From positions 1 to 64,000 of the forward strand of contig NW_027137013.1 of NCBI RefSeq assembly GCF_040869045.1: 64,000 nt of DNA, written 5' to 3'. This stretch comes from Eurosta solidaginis. Taxonomy: Eukaryota; Arthropoda; Insecta; Diptera; Tephritidae. The number at the start of each line of letters is the position of its first letter. The stretch's first letter is position 1. The notes below the pieces were generated by a model that worked only from the letters and a program-made list of their open reading frames with translations, was not told the DNA's origin and searched no databases. The position numbers were made by a program, and so were the translations under genes. Positions 12,293 to 21,649 of this stretch are shown here, piece by piece.

Positions 12293-13257
12293 TAGGTAGG
12301 TACTTTGTGTGAGTATGCAAAGTTTCGGTTTTTTGTGGTCTCCGTGTAAAAACTATGACTACGAATCACGTATTTCAACAATATATGACGTAAACGTAAT
12401 TATTTGATGAAATTTGATGAATTTTGAAGCTTCTAGCCGTAAAAAAGCGGCAAAAATGACAGTTTATATGAAGTATATAATATATATACCACCGATCTCT
12501 ATGATTTTTTCAGACAACAATATATGCTATATACGTAAGCATTCGGTGAAATTTGAAGCTTCTAGCTGTTAAAATGGGGCTAAAATTTGCGAAAATATAT
12601 ATATATATATATACTATATATATATACTATATATACCACCATATATGTACTATATATACCACCGATATTTATGATTTTTTCAGACAACAATATATGCTAT
12701 ATACGTAAGCATTCGTTGAAATTTGAAGCCTCTAGCTCTTAAAATAGGGCAGTAATTACGAAAAGTTCCTTATCTGAACAATCGGTTGTGGGGGATATAT
12801 ACTATATATACGACCGATCTCATCAATTTTTTCAGGCAACAATATGTGCAATATACGAAAGTATATGGTGAAGTATGAAGCTTCCATCTGTTAAATTGGG
12901 TAAGATATTACAAAAATCCTCTTTTTCTGAAAAATCGGTTGTATGGAGGATATATGCTATAGTGGTCCAATCCGGTCGGTTCCGACAATTGTCTAATCGG
13001 ACACCCAAATACACCCGCTCACCAAATTTTATTAAGATATCTCAAAAATTTAGGGACTAGTTTGCATACAAACAGATAGACGGACAGACGGACAGAAGGA
13101 CAGACGGACATGGCTAAATCAACTCAGCTCTTCAACCTGATTATTTCGGTATACTTAATGGTGGGTCTATCTATTATCCTTTAATGACTTACAATTTTCG
13201 GTTTCGTGACGAAATTAATATACCATTTCATTTTCATGAAAGGTATAAAAATAAATT
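12293..13257 (+). mobile_element. Second microsatellite-bearing repeat family, near-complete copy
   Basis: Three diverged tandem units of about 155-170 bp begin at CGATCTCTATGAT (12491), CGATATTTATGAT (12660) and CGATCTCATCAAT (12813). A (TA)n tract lies at 12597-12650. Then follow CCGGTCGGTTCCGACAA, a (GACA/GACG)n tract at 13075-13110 beside GACATGGCTAAATCAACTCA, and an end TTTTCATGAAAGGTATAAAA. The order (TA)n, (GACR)n, core is the mini-me arrangement. It abuts the previous element directly. Non-coding. Confidence 0.7.
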
Positions 13258-13525
13258 GGTAAAATTAAACCATGAAAACATTCTGCGCATGACCGTTTGT
13301 TTGCAAAATATCCTTTCGAAAATGCGCAAATAAACAATAGCTTCATCCGATGTTGCTACTCTGCTTCTTCAGCGAAAACTAAGGACGAATAAAGACGAAA
13401 GAGTGAAGTGGCGCCAATAATTTCTTCACTAGCTAAGGACCGTTGCTTTAGAAAATCGCATAAAACTTTAAAGTGCAAATATTGTGTGCAAATGAGTTTT
13501 CAATAAGTGTACATTTTTCAGTTTT

Positions 13526-13785
13526 TCACAGGTAGGGAATCCAGCCCCAGATCACCAAATTTCTTCAAGATATTTCAAAAATTTAGGGAAGAGTTTGGTT
13601 TCAAACAGACAGACAGACGGACAGACGTATGGATAGGCAGACAGACGAACATGGCTACCCCGCGCTCAGCTAAACATTTCGTTATACTTATTGGTGGGTC
13701 TATCTCTTCTCCTTTAAATACTTAAAATGTTGAGATTCGTGACAAATTTAATATACCAATTCATTTTCATAGAAGGTATAAAACC
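13526..13785 (+). mobile_element. Second family, 5'-truncated copy
   Basis: It matches 13010-13257 of the preceding copy: TTTCTTCAAGATATTTCAAAA, a GACA/GACG tract at 13600-13655, GAACATGGCTA, TTGGTGGGTCTATCTCTTC and the end CATTTTCATAGAAGGTATAAA. About 270 bp of unrelated sequence separate the two copies. Confidence 0.65.
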
Positions 13786-13854
13786 TACTTATTTGCCAAA
13801 AAACTTAGAGTATAGATATTTGTAATTGATATTAGAGAAAAATTGTAAGTTTAC

Positions 13855-14215
13855 AAACGGCGATGGTTACTAGGACATGTTTCTGAATTTCACTTCTTCA
13901 TCAGCTAGCTTTTCGGGAGCTGGGCGTTGAACTCGAATCTCCAACATTCATATCAGTGCAAGCCTTTAGCTGCTAAGCCATATGAATGTCCCGTTGTTCG
14001 CTGTACAATTGGTCTCTAAGAGTTGCCTTTTTGTTTATATTCCTTTTGATCACAATGTAGGCACATACACTCTGTATGTAGTTTATTCCTAATGGTGTGG
14101 ATATGATTTTTAAGCACGCTTTTGAAAGCTTAGTAACATTTGTTCGAATTTTTACAGTATTTGTTTTTAATACTTCCGCTGTTACTATTATATCTATATG
14201 ATCATATGTATTTAA
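13855..14215 (-). repeat. tRNA-like-headed dispersed repeat, copy 1
   Basis: On the minus strand, TGGCTTAGCAGCTAAAGGC resembles a pol III A box and GAGTTCAACGCC a weak B box. A body follows with CCCGAAAAGCTAGCTGATG and ACATGTCCTAGTAACC. A diverged second copy lies at 54345-54705 with the same order of blocks. It is probably a SINE-like family with an internal tRNA-type promoter, but the boundaries and full length are not clear. Confidence 0.55.
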
Positions 14216-14517
14216 TTAGCGAGCTTTGCTCATATTGCTTTATACAATGGTTTTTGTAATTGACTGTAAAAATCCCAACAAATGTTACTAAGCTTTCAAA
14301 AGCGTGCCTAAAAATCATATCCACACCATTAGGAATAAACTACATACAGAGTGTATGTGCCTACATTGTGATCAAAAGGAATATAAACAAAAAGGCAACT
14401 CTTAGAGACCAATTGTACAGCGAACAACGGGACATTCATATGGCTTAGAAGCTAATCTCTAATATCAATTACAAAAACCATTGTATAAAGCAATATGCGC
14501 AAAGCTCGCTAATTAAA
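13970..14517. repeat. Interleaved inverted repeats (A B A' B')
   Basis: Arm A (13970-14146) is near-perfectly inverted at 14277-14450. Arm B (14211-14262) is inverted at 14465-14517. The order is A, B, A', B', so the whole is not one simple palindrome: each block is inverted separately. Arm A contains the A-box-like head of the tRNA-like repeat. No coding content is visible. A and A' would form a stem of roughly 175 bp. Confidence 0.85.
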
Positions 14518-14611
14518 TATTTATAGATATTTATTTTATTCCTAAAATTTAAAACTCAGCAAAGAAAAAATTAAAAAAAAAAAACAAAGTAAAATAAAAA
14601 TTTATTTCAAA

Positions 14612-15189
14612 CAGACCTGATAAATAATGATACTAATGGTAATGGTTACCCGTTCAAATGATTATTTTCTTTAAAAGCCATTTAAAAAAAATCATAATTT
14701 TTTACGATTTTCGAAAAAAATCAAAAACGATCAAAAATAATCAGAAGAAATCAAAAAAGGCTTTTTTAATAATTTTTTTTTTTTTGATTTTTTTTTTTTA
14801 TTATTTTTCAGCTTTGTTGCAAGAAGAATTCTCGTTTGTTGCACGCACGGGATAATCTTTGCATACAAGTACATTTTGGGATGCAATAGTAAATCGTAAG
14901 CGCTTATCTAGGCGTATAGATACGAAAATTTTTCTTTCAACAAAGCGAAAATAAATAAAAATTAAAAATAATCGAAAAAATCAAAAATTATCAAAGTAAT
15001 TAAGAAAGCCGTTTTTGATTACTTTTTTTTTTCAAAATCGTAAAAAATAGTGATTTATTTATTTTTTTTTTTCTAATGGTAATTAAGTAGTAATTGCTTT
15101 TTTCGGAAACCAATTGAAATAATTATTAGCCATTAAAATAGGCATCTATTTAATTGACTACTAATGCTAATTCAAATTTAACAGGTCTG
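14612..15189. mobile_element. hAT-like MITE with 8-bp target duplication
   Basis: The ends CAGACCTGATAAAT and (reverse complement) CAGACCTGTTAAAT form short terminal inverted repeats. Flanks ATTTCAAA (14604-14611) and ATTTCAAC (15190-15197) match at 7 of 8 bases, the duplication length of hAT elements. The interior is low-complexity A/T with GATCAAAAATAATC-type runs and no transposase. The hAT assignment rests on TIR and duplication length only. Confidence 0.6.
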
Positions 15190-15319
15190 ATTTCAACATA
15201 TACAGCGAAAGAAATTCTAACAGGGCCGAAACTGTTATTCCTTTTATAATATAATTCCTTGCAAAACTATTAATTTTGGACTTTTAATTTATTTGGATCA
15301 AGATAACAATTATTTACGG

Positions 15320-15625
15320 ATTTTTATTTTTTGGGTCCGGTAGAACTAGTTAAACTCGGACTTTTAAAAATAAAAGTCCGGAAATAAAAGTTAAATCCGG
15401 ACTTTAATTGTTTAAGGCCAAAATAAAAGTCCTGCTTGATAACAAAGAAACGGCTTATCTGAAACAAATAATTTTTTTTTAATTCGGATAAGCCGTTTCT
15501 TTGTTATCAAGCCGGACTTTTATTGTGGCCTTAAAAAATAAAAGTCCGGATTTAGCTTTTGTTTCCGGACTTTTATTTTTAAAAGTCCGAGTTTAACTAG
15601 TTCTATCGGACTAAAAAAAATAAAA
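15320..15625. repeat. Long fold-back hairpin with AAAAGTCCGG repeats
   Basis: The arms 15320-15463 and 15483-15625 are near-perfect inverted copies around a loop of about 20 bases. Inside each arm the decamer AAAAGTCCGG or its complement CCGGACTTTT recurs several times, so the arms are themselves built of small palindromes. It is probably a foldback MITE. No target duplication was found with confidence. Confidence 0.85.
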
Positions 15626-15800
15626 AAAACATATATTACTTTTATATGTGGACTTTTATGGAAAAAGTTCGAAAAATGAAAAGGATGCATTATTCGACAT
15701 GATATTGCTATAGGGATACCTGGGGACTCAAACATTTTCACCTGGGACAATTTTTTGACCAGGACTTTTTCGACTCCGAAAAAAAAAAATTATTATTTTC

Positions 15801-15872
15801 CGTCCCTGGGTTCAAACCTCCGCACTTTGGGGTTTTCTAAACAGAAATCAAAGCGGCGCCTTAGCAAGCTCA
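15801..15872 (-). repeat. tRNA-like SINE head (relic)
   Basis: The minus strand reads GAGCTTGCTAAGGCGCCGC, then GGTTTGAACCCAGGG. It resembles tRNA A and B boxes at usable spacing. The sequence around it is A-rich. It may be the head of a decayed SINE or a tRNA pseudogene. A cloverleaf is not clearly foldable. Confidence 0.4.
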
Positions 15873-16408
15873 GCAACAACATCAAACAATGTTAAGTGGC
15901 CAAAATGCAGTGTTATATTATTTGTTCAAGATATGCGTAAATTTTTTTTAAGTAAATTTTGTTGATTTGGAGTTTTTTTTTTTGTGACTTTCGCTTACTG
16001 CATACAAAATCATGTCAAATCAAAGAAATTGTCTCTAACGAAACATCTCAAATTAAGAGAGGTGAGTCTGAATTACAGAATTTAGCTGTAAACCTCCTGA
16101 GTGCACAAACATTAGGAAACATGTGCACACATACATCCATACATACCTATACATGCAATCCCGAAGTTTAATAGCGCTAGCGATTGCCGACTTTTTTCAT
16201 CATTCAATCTAATTCAACACATACATATATATGTGACGTATAATGTGATGTGGTGAAAGTCCCACTCAATGCAAGTTCGCTCGTACAGATCATAGCGAAC
16301 AACCAAACGAACTACATTTTCAACTTGATAATTTTTTATAACATCATCAAATTTCACTCTCATCAAATTTTCATAAGGCGTTTCAAAAACTACCATGGCG
16401 GAACTATA

Positions 16409-16572
16409 CAAGGTAGCAGCACGGTGACACCTGATTTGTACTTTTTTTAATTTGATTTGATACATCAACTTCCGGCGCAGTACGATTTTGACGTTAGTCC
16501 ATCGGTTTACAAAAACAAAGTACATGGAACTTTTTTTTATGTTTGTAGGAATGTCACCGTGAGGCCACCTTG
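16409..16572. mobile_element. 164-bp MITE flanked by TA
   Basis: Terminal inverted repeats of about 20 bp: CAAGGTAGCAGCACGGTGAC on the left and GTCACCGTGAGGCCACCTTG on the right, with a few mismatches. TA precedes (16407-16408) and follows (16573-16574), as expected for Tc1/mariner-type insertion. There is no coding content. It lies inside the longest anonymous frame of the area (185 codons, 16214-16771), which is therefore unlikely to be a gene. Confidence 0.6.
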
Positions 16573-16574
16573 TA

Positions 16575-17639
16575 AAATACTCAAAATATAATTTTCTGAA
16601 AACGAAGAAAAAGCTATTAAAATAAGGAAAAATGGTATATGAAATTACGCAATAGAAAACGTTCCCTAAGTTTGAACAAATATTGGTCTTAAAAGTTATG
16701 GGAATAATTCTCTTAAAAATGGAGAAAATAGTATACAAAAATATTAAAAAATCAAATTGTGTCACTGTCACAGAAATGTATTTCTAGTCGAAGTGCTCAA
16801 CTTTACAGTCGAGTGCTCTTATTCCCTGAGCAAACTCGTACATGTAAGCATTGTGAGAAATATTTTATCAAATACTCTTGATTGGAAACATTTACAAAAG
16901 TTTTGCACCCAAATTAATGAAAAGTTTTATACAAAAACTAGAAGTAATTATGCCAATTTCACACAGAGGCTCAGTGAAATAATCAGTCAAAGTTTCTCCA
17001 TTAAAGCCCTAATTTAACACAATCTTCCATACAAAATACAAATTCTTAATTATCTCATCATTACTTTATTAAAAGCCTAATCGAGTGAAAAATCCAGTCG
17101 GTTTTGCTTGGTGCTTCGAATTTTATTGTCAATGTAACACATGACAACCAAATTAATTAATTTCAATAATTTACGGAAAATAGAAAAACCCGAAAAAATT
17201 CAAAATTTAATTTTCGCCGCATTTGCTGCAAAAGGTAATATGGCTTTTTCGAAAACAGGCACATAGGTGGGTAGGTGCAACATCTATGGGTAGTTTCGCA
17301 TTCATTTTATTTTGATTAAATTTATAGTTAAGAAGGAAACGGCTGCTTTCAATTTTAACTATTTTTTGTAAAACGAAATATTTTTTTGGGGCTGCTGACA
17401 GATGTTCGCTTAATGAAGCAACAGGCCCTGAATGAAAAGGGAAACTTAATTATTTCATTGAATATAATTATGATTCGATTAAGTTTCTGTGTGAAAACGG
17501 TATTACACAATTAATTTTCCTCAATTTAAGGAAATTTTTTTCAGGAAATGTTCTCCTCATTTTAGGTAAGTTTCTTTTTCTGATCTATGCTGGCTAGCTC
17601 ATATGATTAATATAAAAAATAAAAACCCAGCTGTCGATA
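16575..17639. other. Non-coding AT-rich interval
   Basis: No supported gene or recognisable repeat. Two anonymous frames of 65-90 codons have no family signature and a composition like the surrounding DNA. Confidence 0.6.
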
Positions 17640-18030
17640 TTTGAACTAGAGGAAATCCCCCGGAAATCCCCCCGGAGTCCCCCTGCGGAAGTAGGCAGGT
17701 TAGGGGACTTGCATACACTCGCGGCAAGTATGCCTGACGTAAGAGCTACTAAATACCCGAATGATTCAAATGGTTGAGGGATTGCCAGCATAATTTATAG
17801 CTTATCCTACCCAATGGTCAGCCTCACCTACCAGTAGCGGATACAGTTTTTTGACACACTAAGTCCTGGTGACCTCCAGTTCCTCTTGCAACTAGGGGGT
17901 GGGAGGCGCGATAGCCTACAAATTTCAATGTTGTCATATTACGTCATTGCGGACATGGTCGGGCTGGTGCTTTTTATCGAAATGGGAAAGTCCAGGTGAA
18001 AAACGATTTAAATTCCCCGTAGTGTTACCA
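17640..18030 (+). repeat. Dispersed repeat, diverged copy (relative of 44695-45046)
   Basis: The order of phrases AGGGATTGCCAGCATAAT, CAGCCTCACCTACC, CTGGTGACCTCCAG, AACTAGGGGGTGGGA and GACATGGTCGGGCT matches the better preserved copy at 44695-45046, which ends in (CAA)n. This copy has lost its 3' part. Confidence 0.6.
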
Positions 18031-18130
18031 AATGGTGCCAGTTAAGCGCTTAGACGGTTAAGAGGCGTAAATGCTGTGCTTAGTGTTCATTTTTACGACT
18101 TGCAGCACCATTTTGCTGTTGGTTTTCTTC

Positions 18131-18498
18131 TTAAACCTTCACGGTTATGTCAGCGTCCTCCTCCTGCCCCTTTGTTCTAAGGCTTTTGACACCCATTCCG
18201 ACTACGCTCACTGTTGGCATGTTAGGATTGTTATCCTTGGAACTTTTTTTCCTGAGTCGTATGTATAGTTTGCCTGTACCCCAGGACATTTTGCCAAGCT
18301 GTGTGTACAATATATCCTCCGCCTCTTTTTTATTTGGAAGATGTAGAACTGACCTTCCCCGTACGCGGAGATACAATACGTACCTTTCAATCCTGTGTCG
18401 GTATATTCGGATTCCGATTCTGCAGAAGTCGAAGCGTATCCTCCGACTTCATCGCGCATGGTATCCATGCATTAACTTCTGCACTTTATCATACTTAA
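18131..18498 (-). pseudogene. Coding-like remnant of unknown mobile element
   Basis: Minus-strand frame 18208-18468 (86 codons) holds a Ser/Glu-rich stretch with TSAESESEYTDTG and then FQIKKRRRIYC. An overlapping frame at 18131-18376 runs on a few residues of related character. The composition is more protein-like than neighbouring shadows, and the opposite strand frames lack it. I do not recognise the family. A decayed LINE ORF1 or another retroelement protein is possible. The remnant directly follows a dispersed repeat. Low certainty. Confidence 0.3.
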
Positions 18499-18540
18499 GC
18501 CGTGCGTTCGTGCCTTTCCTTTGATGGTTTAGAACCACTT

Positions 18541-20546
18541 CCAAAATTTGAATTGCATATAGCTAAAATGTGCGAAATGTACAATTTTTCAGCATTATGT
18601 CGATTGCTGAATGGAATATAACCATATCTCGTCTGCCGTTTCGAAAATACCCTATCTCAGAAAACTCTGGAATAACGCCCTAATTCAGAATTTTTTTTTT
18701 TCATAAAAACGCCTTCTTTGAGCTCAAGTTCAATACATTTTGGCAACTGCGGGGGTGTCTATGAATTCTTCAACCAACTTCTAAATTAGGGCGTTTTTGA
18801 AACGACAGCCAAGATAGAGTGATGTTCCACTCAGCAGTCGATATACATATGTTGTTGATATTCGGGTTTCGTATAAGGTTTTTCGGCGTGTTGTCTGAAC
18901 CTTTACGAGACTAGTTAAACACCTCTTTTGAAGAGTCGTCGATAATGTTGTAATCGATAACAGACCGATAGCACATCGATAAAAACGAATAACTCTTTAA
19001 TAGCAGACCGATAATTCGTCGAAAAATTCGATTACCATCATCATCTATACATTGCTTTCGCAATTGCCGGTGTCTAATATTTTGCTAGGTTTTCTTACTG
19101 GCTTTCTAAAAGTTTTATATGGCAAAATACGGCATATTAGTATTCCCAGATATTTAAATTGATTTACGCTTTCAAATTTATAATATAATAAGCTCCGATG
19201 CTTTTCTCAATGTATTTACTCTTACCAGCCATTTCTATATAACTAAGATAGAAAACCGATAACTTATATATTACGTTTGTTTACGATAAAAAATTTATAA
19301 TACTTCAATAAAAAATCGGTGACTTGTCTATACCTCGTCAATAACATGCCTAAAACCCATCGATATAAGTACAATTTATTTAAGATATCGGTTGTCATCG
19401 ATAACGAACCGTTAATTTATTAAAAACATGCCTTTCGGTTTCATCTTTCCTACTTATTCGGAAACCTACTTAGGAGGGTGAGAATGAACGGAGCTTTTTC
19501 CGAACTTCTCTGGCTATTCGCATGTATTTGACATATACATCAAAGTGAAGCACGTCAGATAACACACATATGTAACAACATTCCTACTTATTGTAAGCAA
19601 TCTTCAACAAATTTTGGCGCTCCTTTTTTTATACGACTGCTGATAAAAGCAAGTAAGGCATCAAATTTTGTAAATAAGATGGAGAAGGCGAAAGAGTAGT
19701 ATAAAAGAATAAAACAAAAAAGCTAGCAGAAATTCAGTGCCCTTAGGAGAAATGATATATTCCGAATATAATGAAACATTTTTATGGTAATGCTTTTAGT
19801 AATTAAATTACCATACAACTGCAATGCATATTGTTTGATAATATATATATATTATTATTTTTTGTACAAAAAGCCAAAGGCAAAGTACGTGGAATATTTT
19901 AAATGCTGACTTGCACCTTGCTTAGGGTGTTATAAAGAAATTATTTTTGTATGTTGTACATTTTGGCAATCCCGAAAATATAATAACATGTATCGCTAAC
20001 AATAACAAAGTGGTTTGATTTTCTGATAGGGATGGATTTCTCAATCCAGGTTATCTTTCTAAAATTGTAGGGGCTATTTAGGTTGTACAACGTACATAAA
20101 GTATAGGTCTATAAATATCTAGCATGACCAGTAAGATTATCGTCCTTGATAGAGTACCCTATCGTGAACTAGCGTATTCTGTGCGACACATAGCGTGAAA
20201 AAATTAGACATGGTAATTTTTGTAAAATCTATTTATGATAATTTTAATGCTAGTAAACATAAATCGATTTTTACTAGCATTAAAAATTTTTTGTCAGAAT
20301 AATTTCAGGGATATGCTAAACCAAAAACGTGGTTAAGAAAATTTAAAATAAACCAAAAAATAAAAAAAACTTTGAAAACTATTTTTTCCATAAATACTTA
20401 TAAAATTTGTTTTATACGCAGTTTTAAAACTCAAATAATTTTAGTTAAAATATCCCAGAATTCTTGTTGATTTTTAATGACCACAGTTCGCCCAGTGTTT
20501 GAAGAACAACCTCGCAAAACGGCAGTATACTTTTGATTTTTTTAGA
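18541..20546. other. Non-coding AT-rich interval
   Basis: No supported gene. Around 18950-19420 short runs of ATCGATAAC-type sequence recur irregularly, and a (TA)n stretch lies at 19841-19855. Nothing else is recognisable. Confidence 0.6.
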
Positions 20547-20645
20547 TTTCTCTCCTCTCATTTTCTTTTCTTTCCTTCCATTTCCTTTTTTTCCTTTTTT
20601 CCTTTCATTTCCCTTTCCATTTCTTTTCCTTCCTTTCCTTTCCTT
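20547..20645 (+). repeat. Polypyrimidine tract (TTTCC-like)
   Basis: About 100 bases almost purely C and T, built from TTTCC, TTTTCC and CTTCC blocks. Such homopyrimidine mirror-like tracts can form triplex DNA. Here it is most simply a degraded microsatellite. Confidence 0.8.
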
Positions 20646-20829
20646 ATGTAGGAACGAGAGAGGAGGAAAAAGCGGATGAACCAGTTAAGAGGGGCGCATT
20701 TAGATTGAGCGACATTAAGAGAAAGGCGAGAGGTGCACATGAGCAACCAAGGGGGAAAGACGTAGACCAAAGCGCGGGGCCGCAAAGTGCCGATGATCAT
20801 GTATAAGTCTTATAACCTTACACTATCAA

Positions 20830-20960
20830 AAAAGGACAAACTGATTAGATAGTGCTGGTTTGCGATAAGGTTTAGCAGATTGGTCGTTAAAAAAACTTCT
20901 GGTAACACTACGGACTCATTCAGTCTATTTGATGTCCTCATGGACCGGAGAGTTAAACAT
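20830..20960 (+). mobile_element. LINE 3' end fragment (RNase H LINE family)
   Basis: TTGGTCGTTAAAAAAACTTC, GGTAACACTACGGACTCA and CCTCATGGACCGGAGAGTT match the 3' untranslated end of the LINE at 55016-55120 (opposite strand). No coding portion is recognisable upstream. Confidence 0.65.
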
Positions 20961-21147
20961 TGAGTTTTGAACGTGAAATATCAAAGTATAATTTGATGGT
21001 TCGTGCTACACCGTTCTTTTCTGGCCGTGCCTATATCAGCTTCAGCATACCCCTTTTCTTTTCCTTTCCCTCACTTTATTTTCTCTTCCTTCCCCTCTCT
21101 TTTTTTCTCCGAGCGCCATCGTTGCTAAAGGTACACCATCATCATCG

Positions 21148-21540
21148 AAGCGTCACCGTTACTAAGAGTAATCCGTCATCACTTTCTGGTGAGAATCACC
21201 GTCGTTAATGCCATCTCTTCAAGTGTCACCGTTACTTATAGTATACCGTCATTACTCTCCGAGTGTCACTGCTATCAAGCCATGGTTGACAAGTCTTTAT
21301 CTCTCTTTGCGATAGACCTACGTCAAGAATATCTCCTCTTCGAGCTCAAGGTTACTAATAGTACTTGGTCGTCGCTATCCGAAGCATCACTGTTACTAAT
21401 ACCAATCCGTTATCACTCTCTGTCTTTAATACGCTCTCCCCAAGCGTCACCGTTACTTATAGTACACCGACATTACGATGCGAGTGTCACCGTTATCAAA
21501 CCATCGCTGACAAGTACTCTATCTCTCTCTGCGGGAAACC
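21148..21540 (+). repeat. Degenerate repeats with 230-bp higher-order period
   Basis: Subunits of about 40 bp carry GTCACCGTTACTAA or GTCACCGTTACTTA. The segment at 21148 (GAAGCGTCACCGTTACTAAG) recurs at 21381, and that at 21216 (AAGTGTCACCGTTACTTA) recurs at 21444, a step of about 230 bp. A 146-codon frame over this (21189-21629) reads Ser/Val/Thr-rich repeats and is a by-product of the array rather than a supported gene. Confidence 0.75.
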
Positions 21541-21649
21541 GTTACGGCCGACATTACCAAAGAGAAGCCGCTCTCCTAGTCTGTATACCCATCTCAATTG
21601 AACTTAAAGTTGTGGGAATTCTGGCTTGAAACCCACGCCGTGCGCTTGT

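Noticed and set aside
15801..15872. Functional tRNA gene
   Set aside because: Box-like motifs are present but no complete cloverleaf with a recognisable anticodon arm could be drawn.
16214..16771. 185-codon minus-strand frame as a gene
   Set aside because: It spans a TA-flanked MITE, has low-complexity hydrophobic start and no domain; the frame is best explained by chance in AT-rich DNA.
18131..18268. Signal-peptide-like plus-strand frames near 18071-18268
   Set aside because: The opposite strand carries the more protein-like remnant; the plus frames are short and hydrophobic by complementarity.
21189..21629. 146-codon frame as a secreted repeat protein
   Set aside because: The repeats are DNA-level tandem units of about 40 and 230 bp, the frame is a by-product, and no signal peptide or flanking gene structure is seen.
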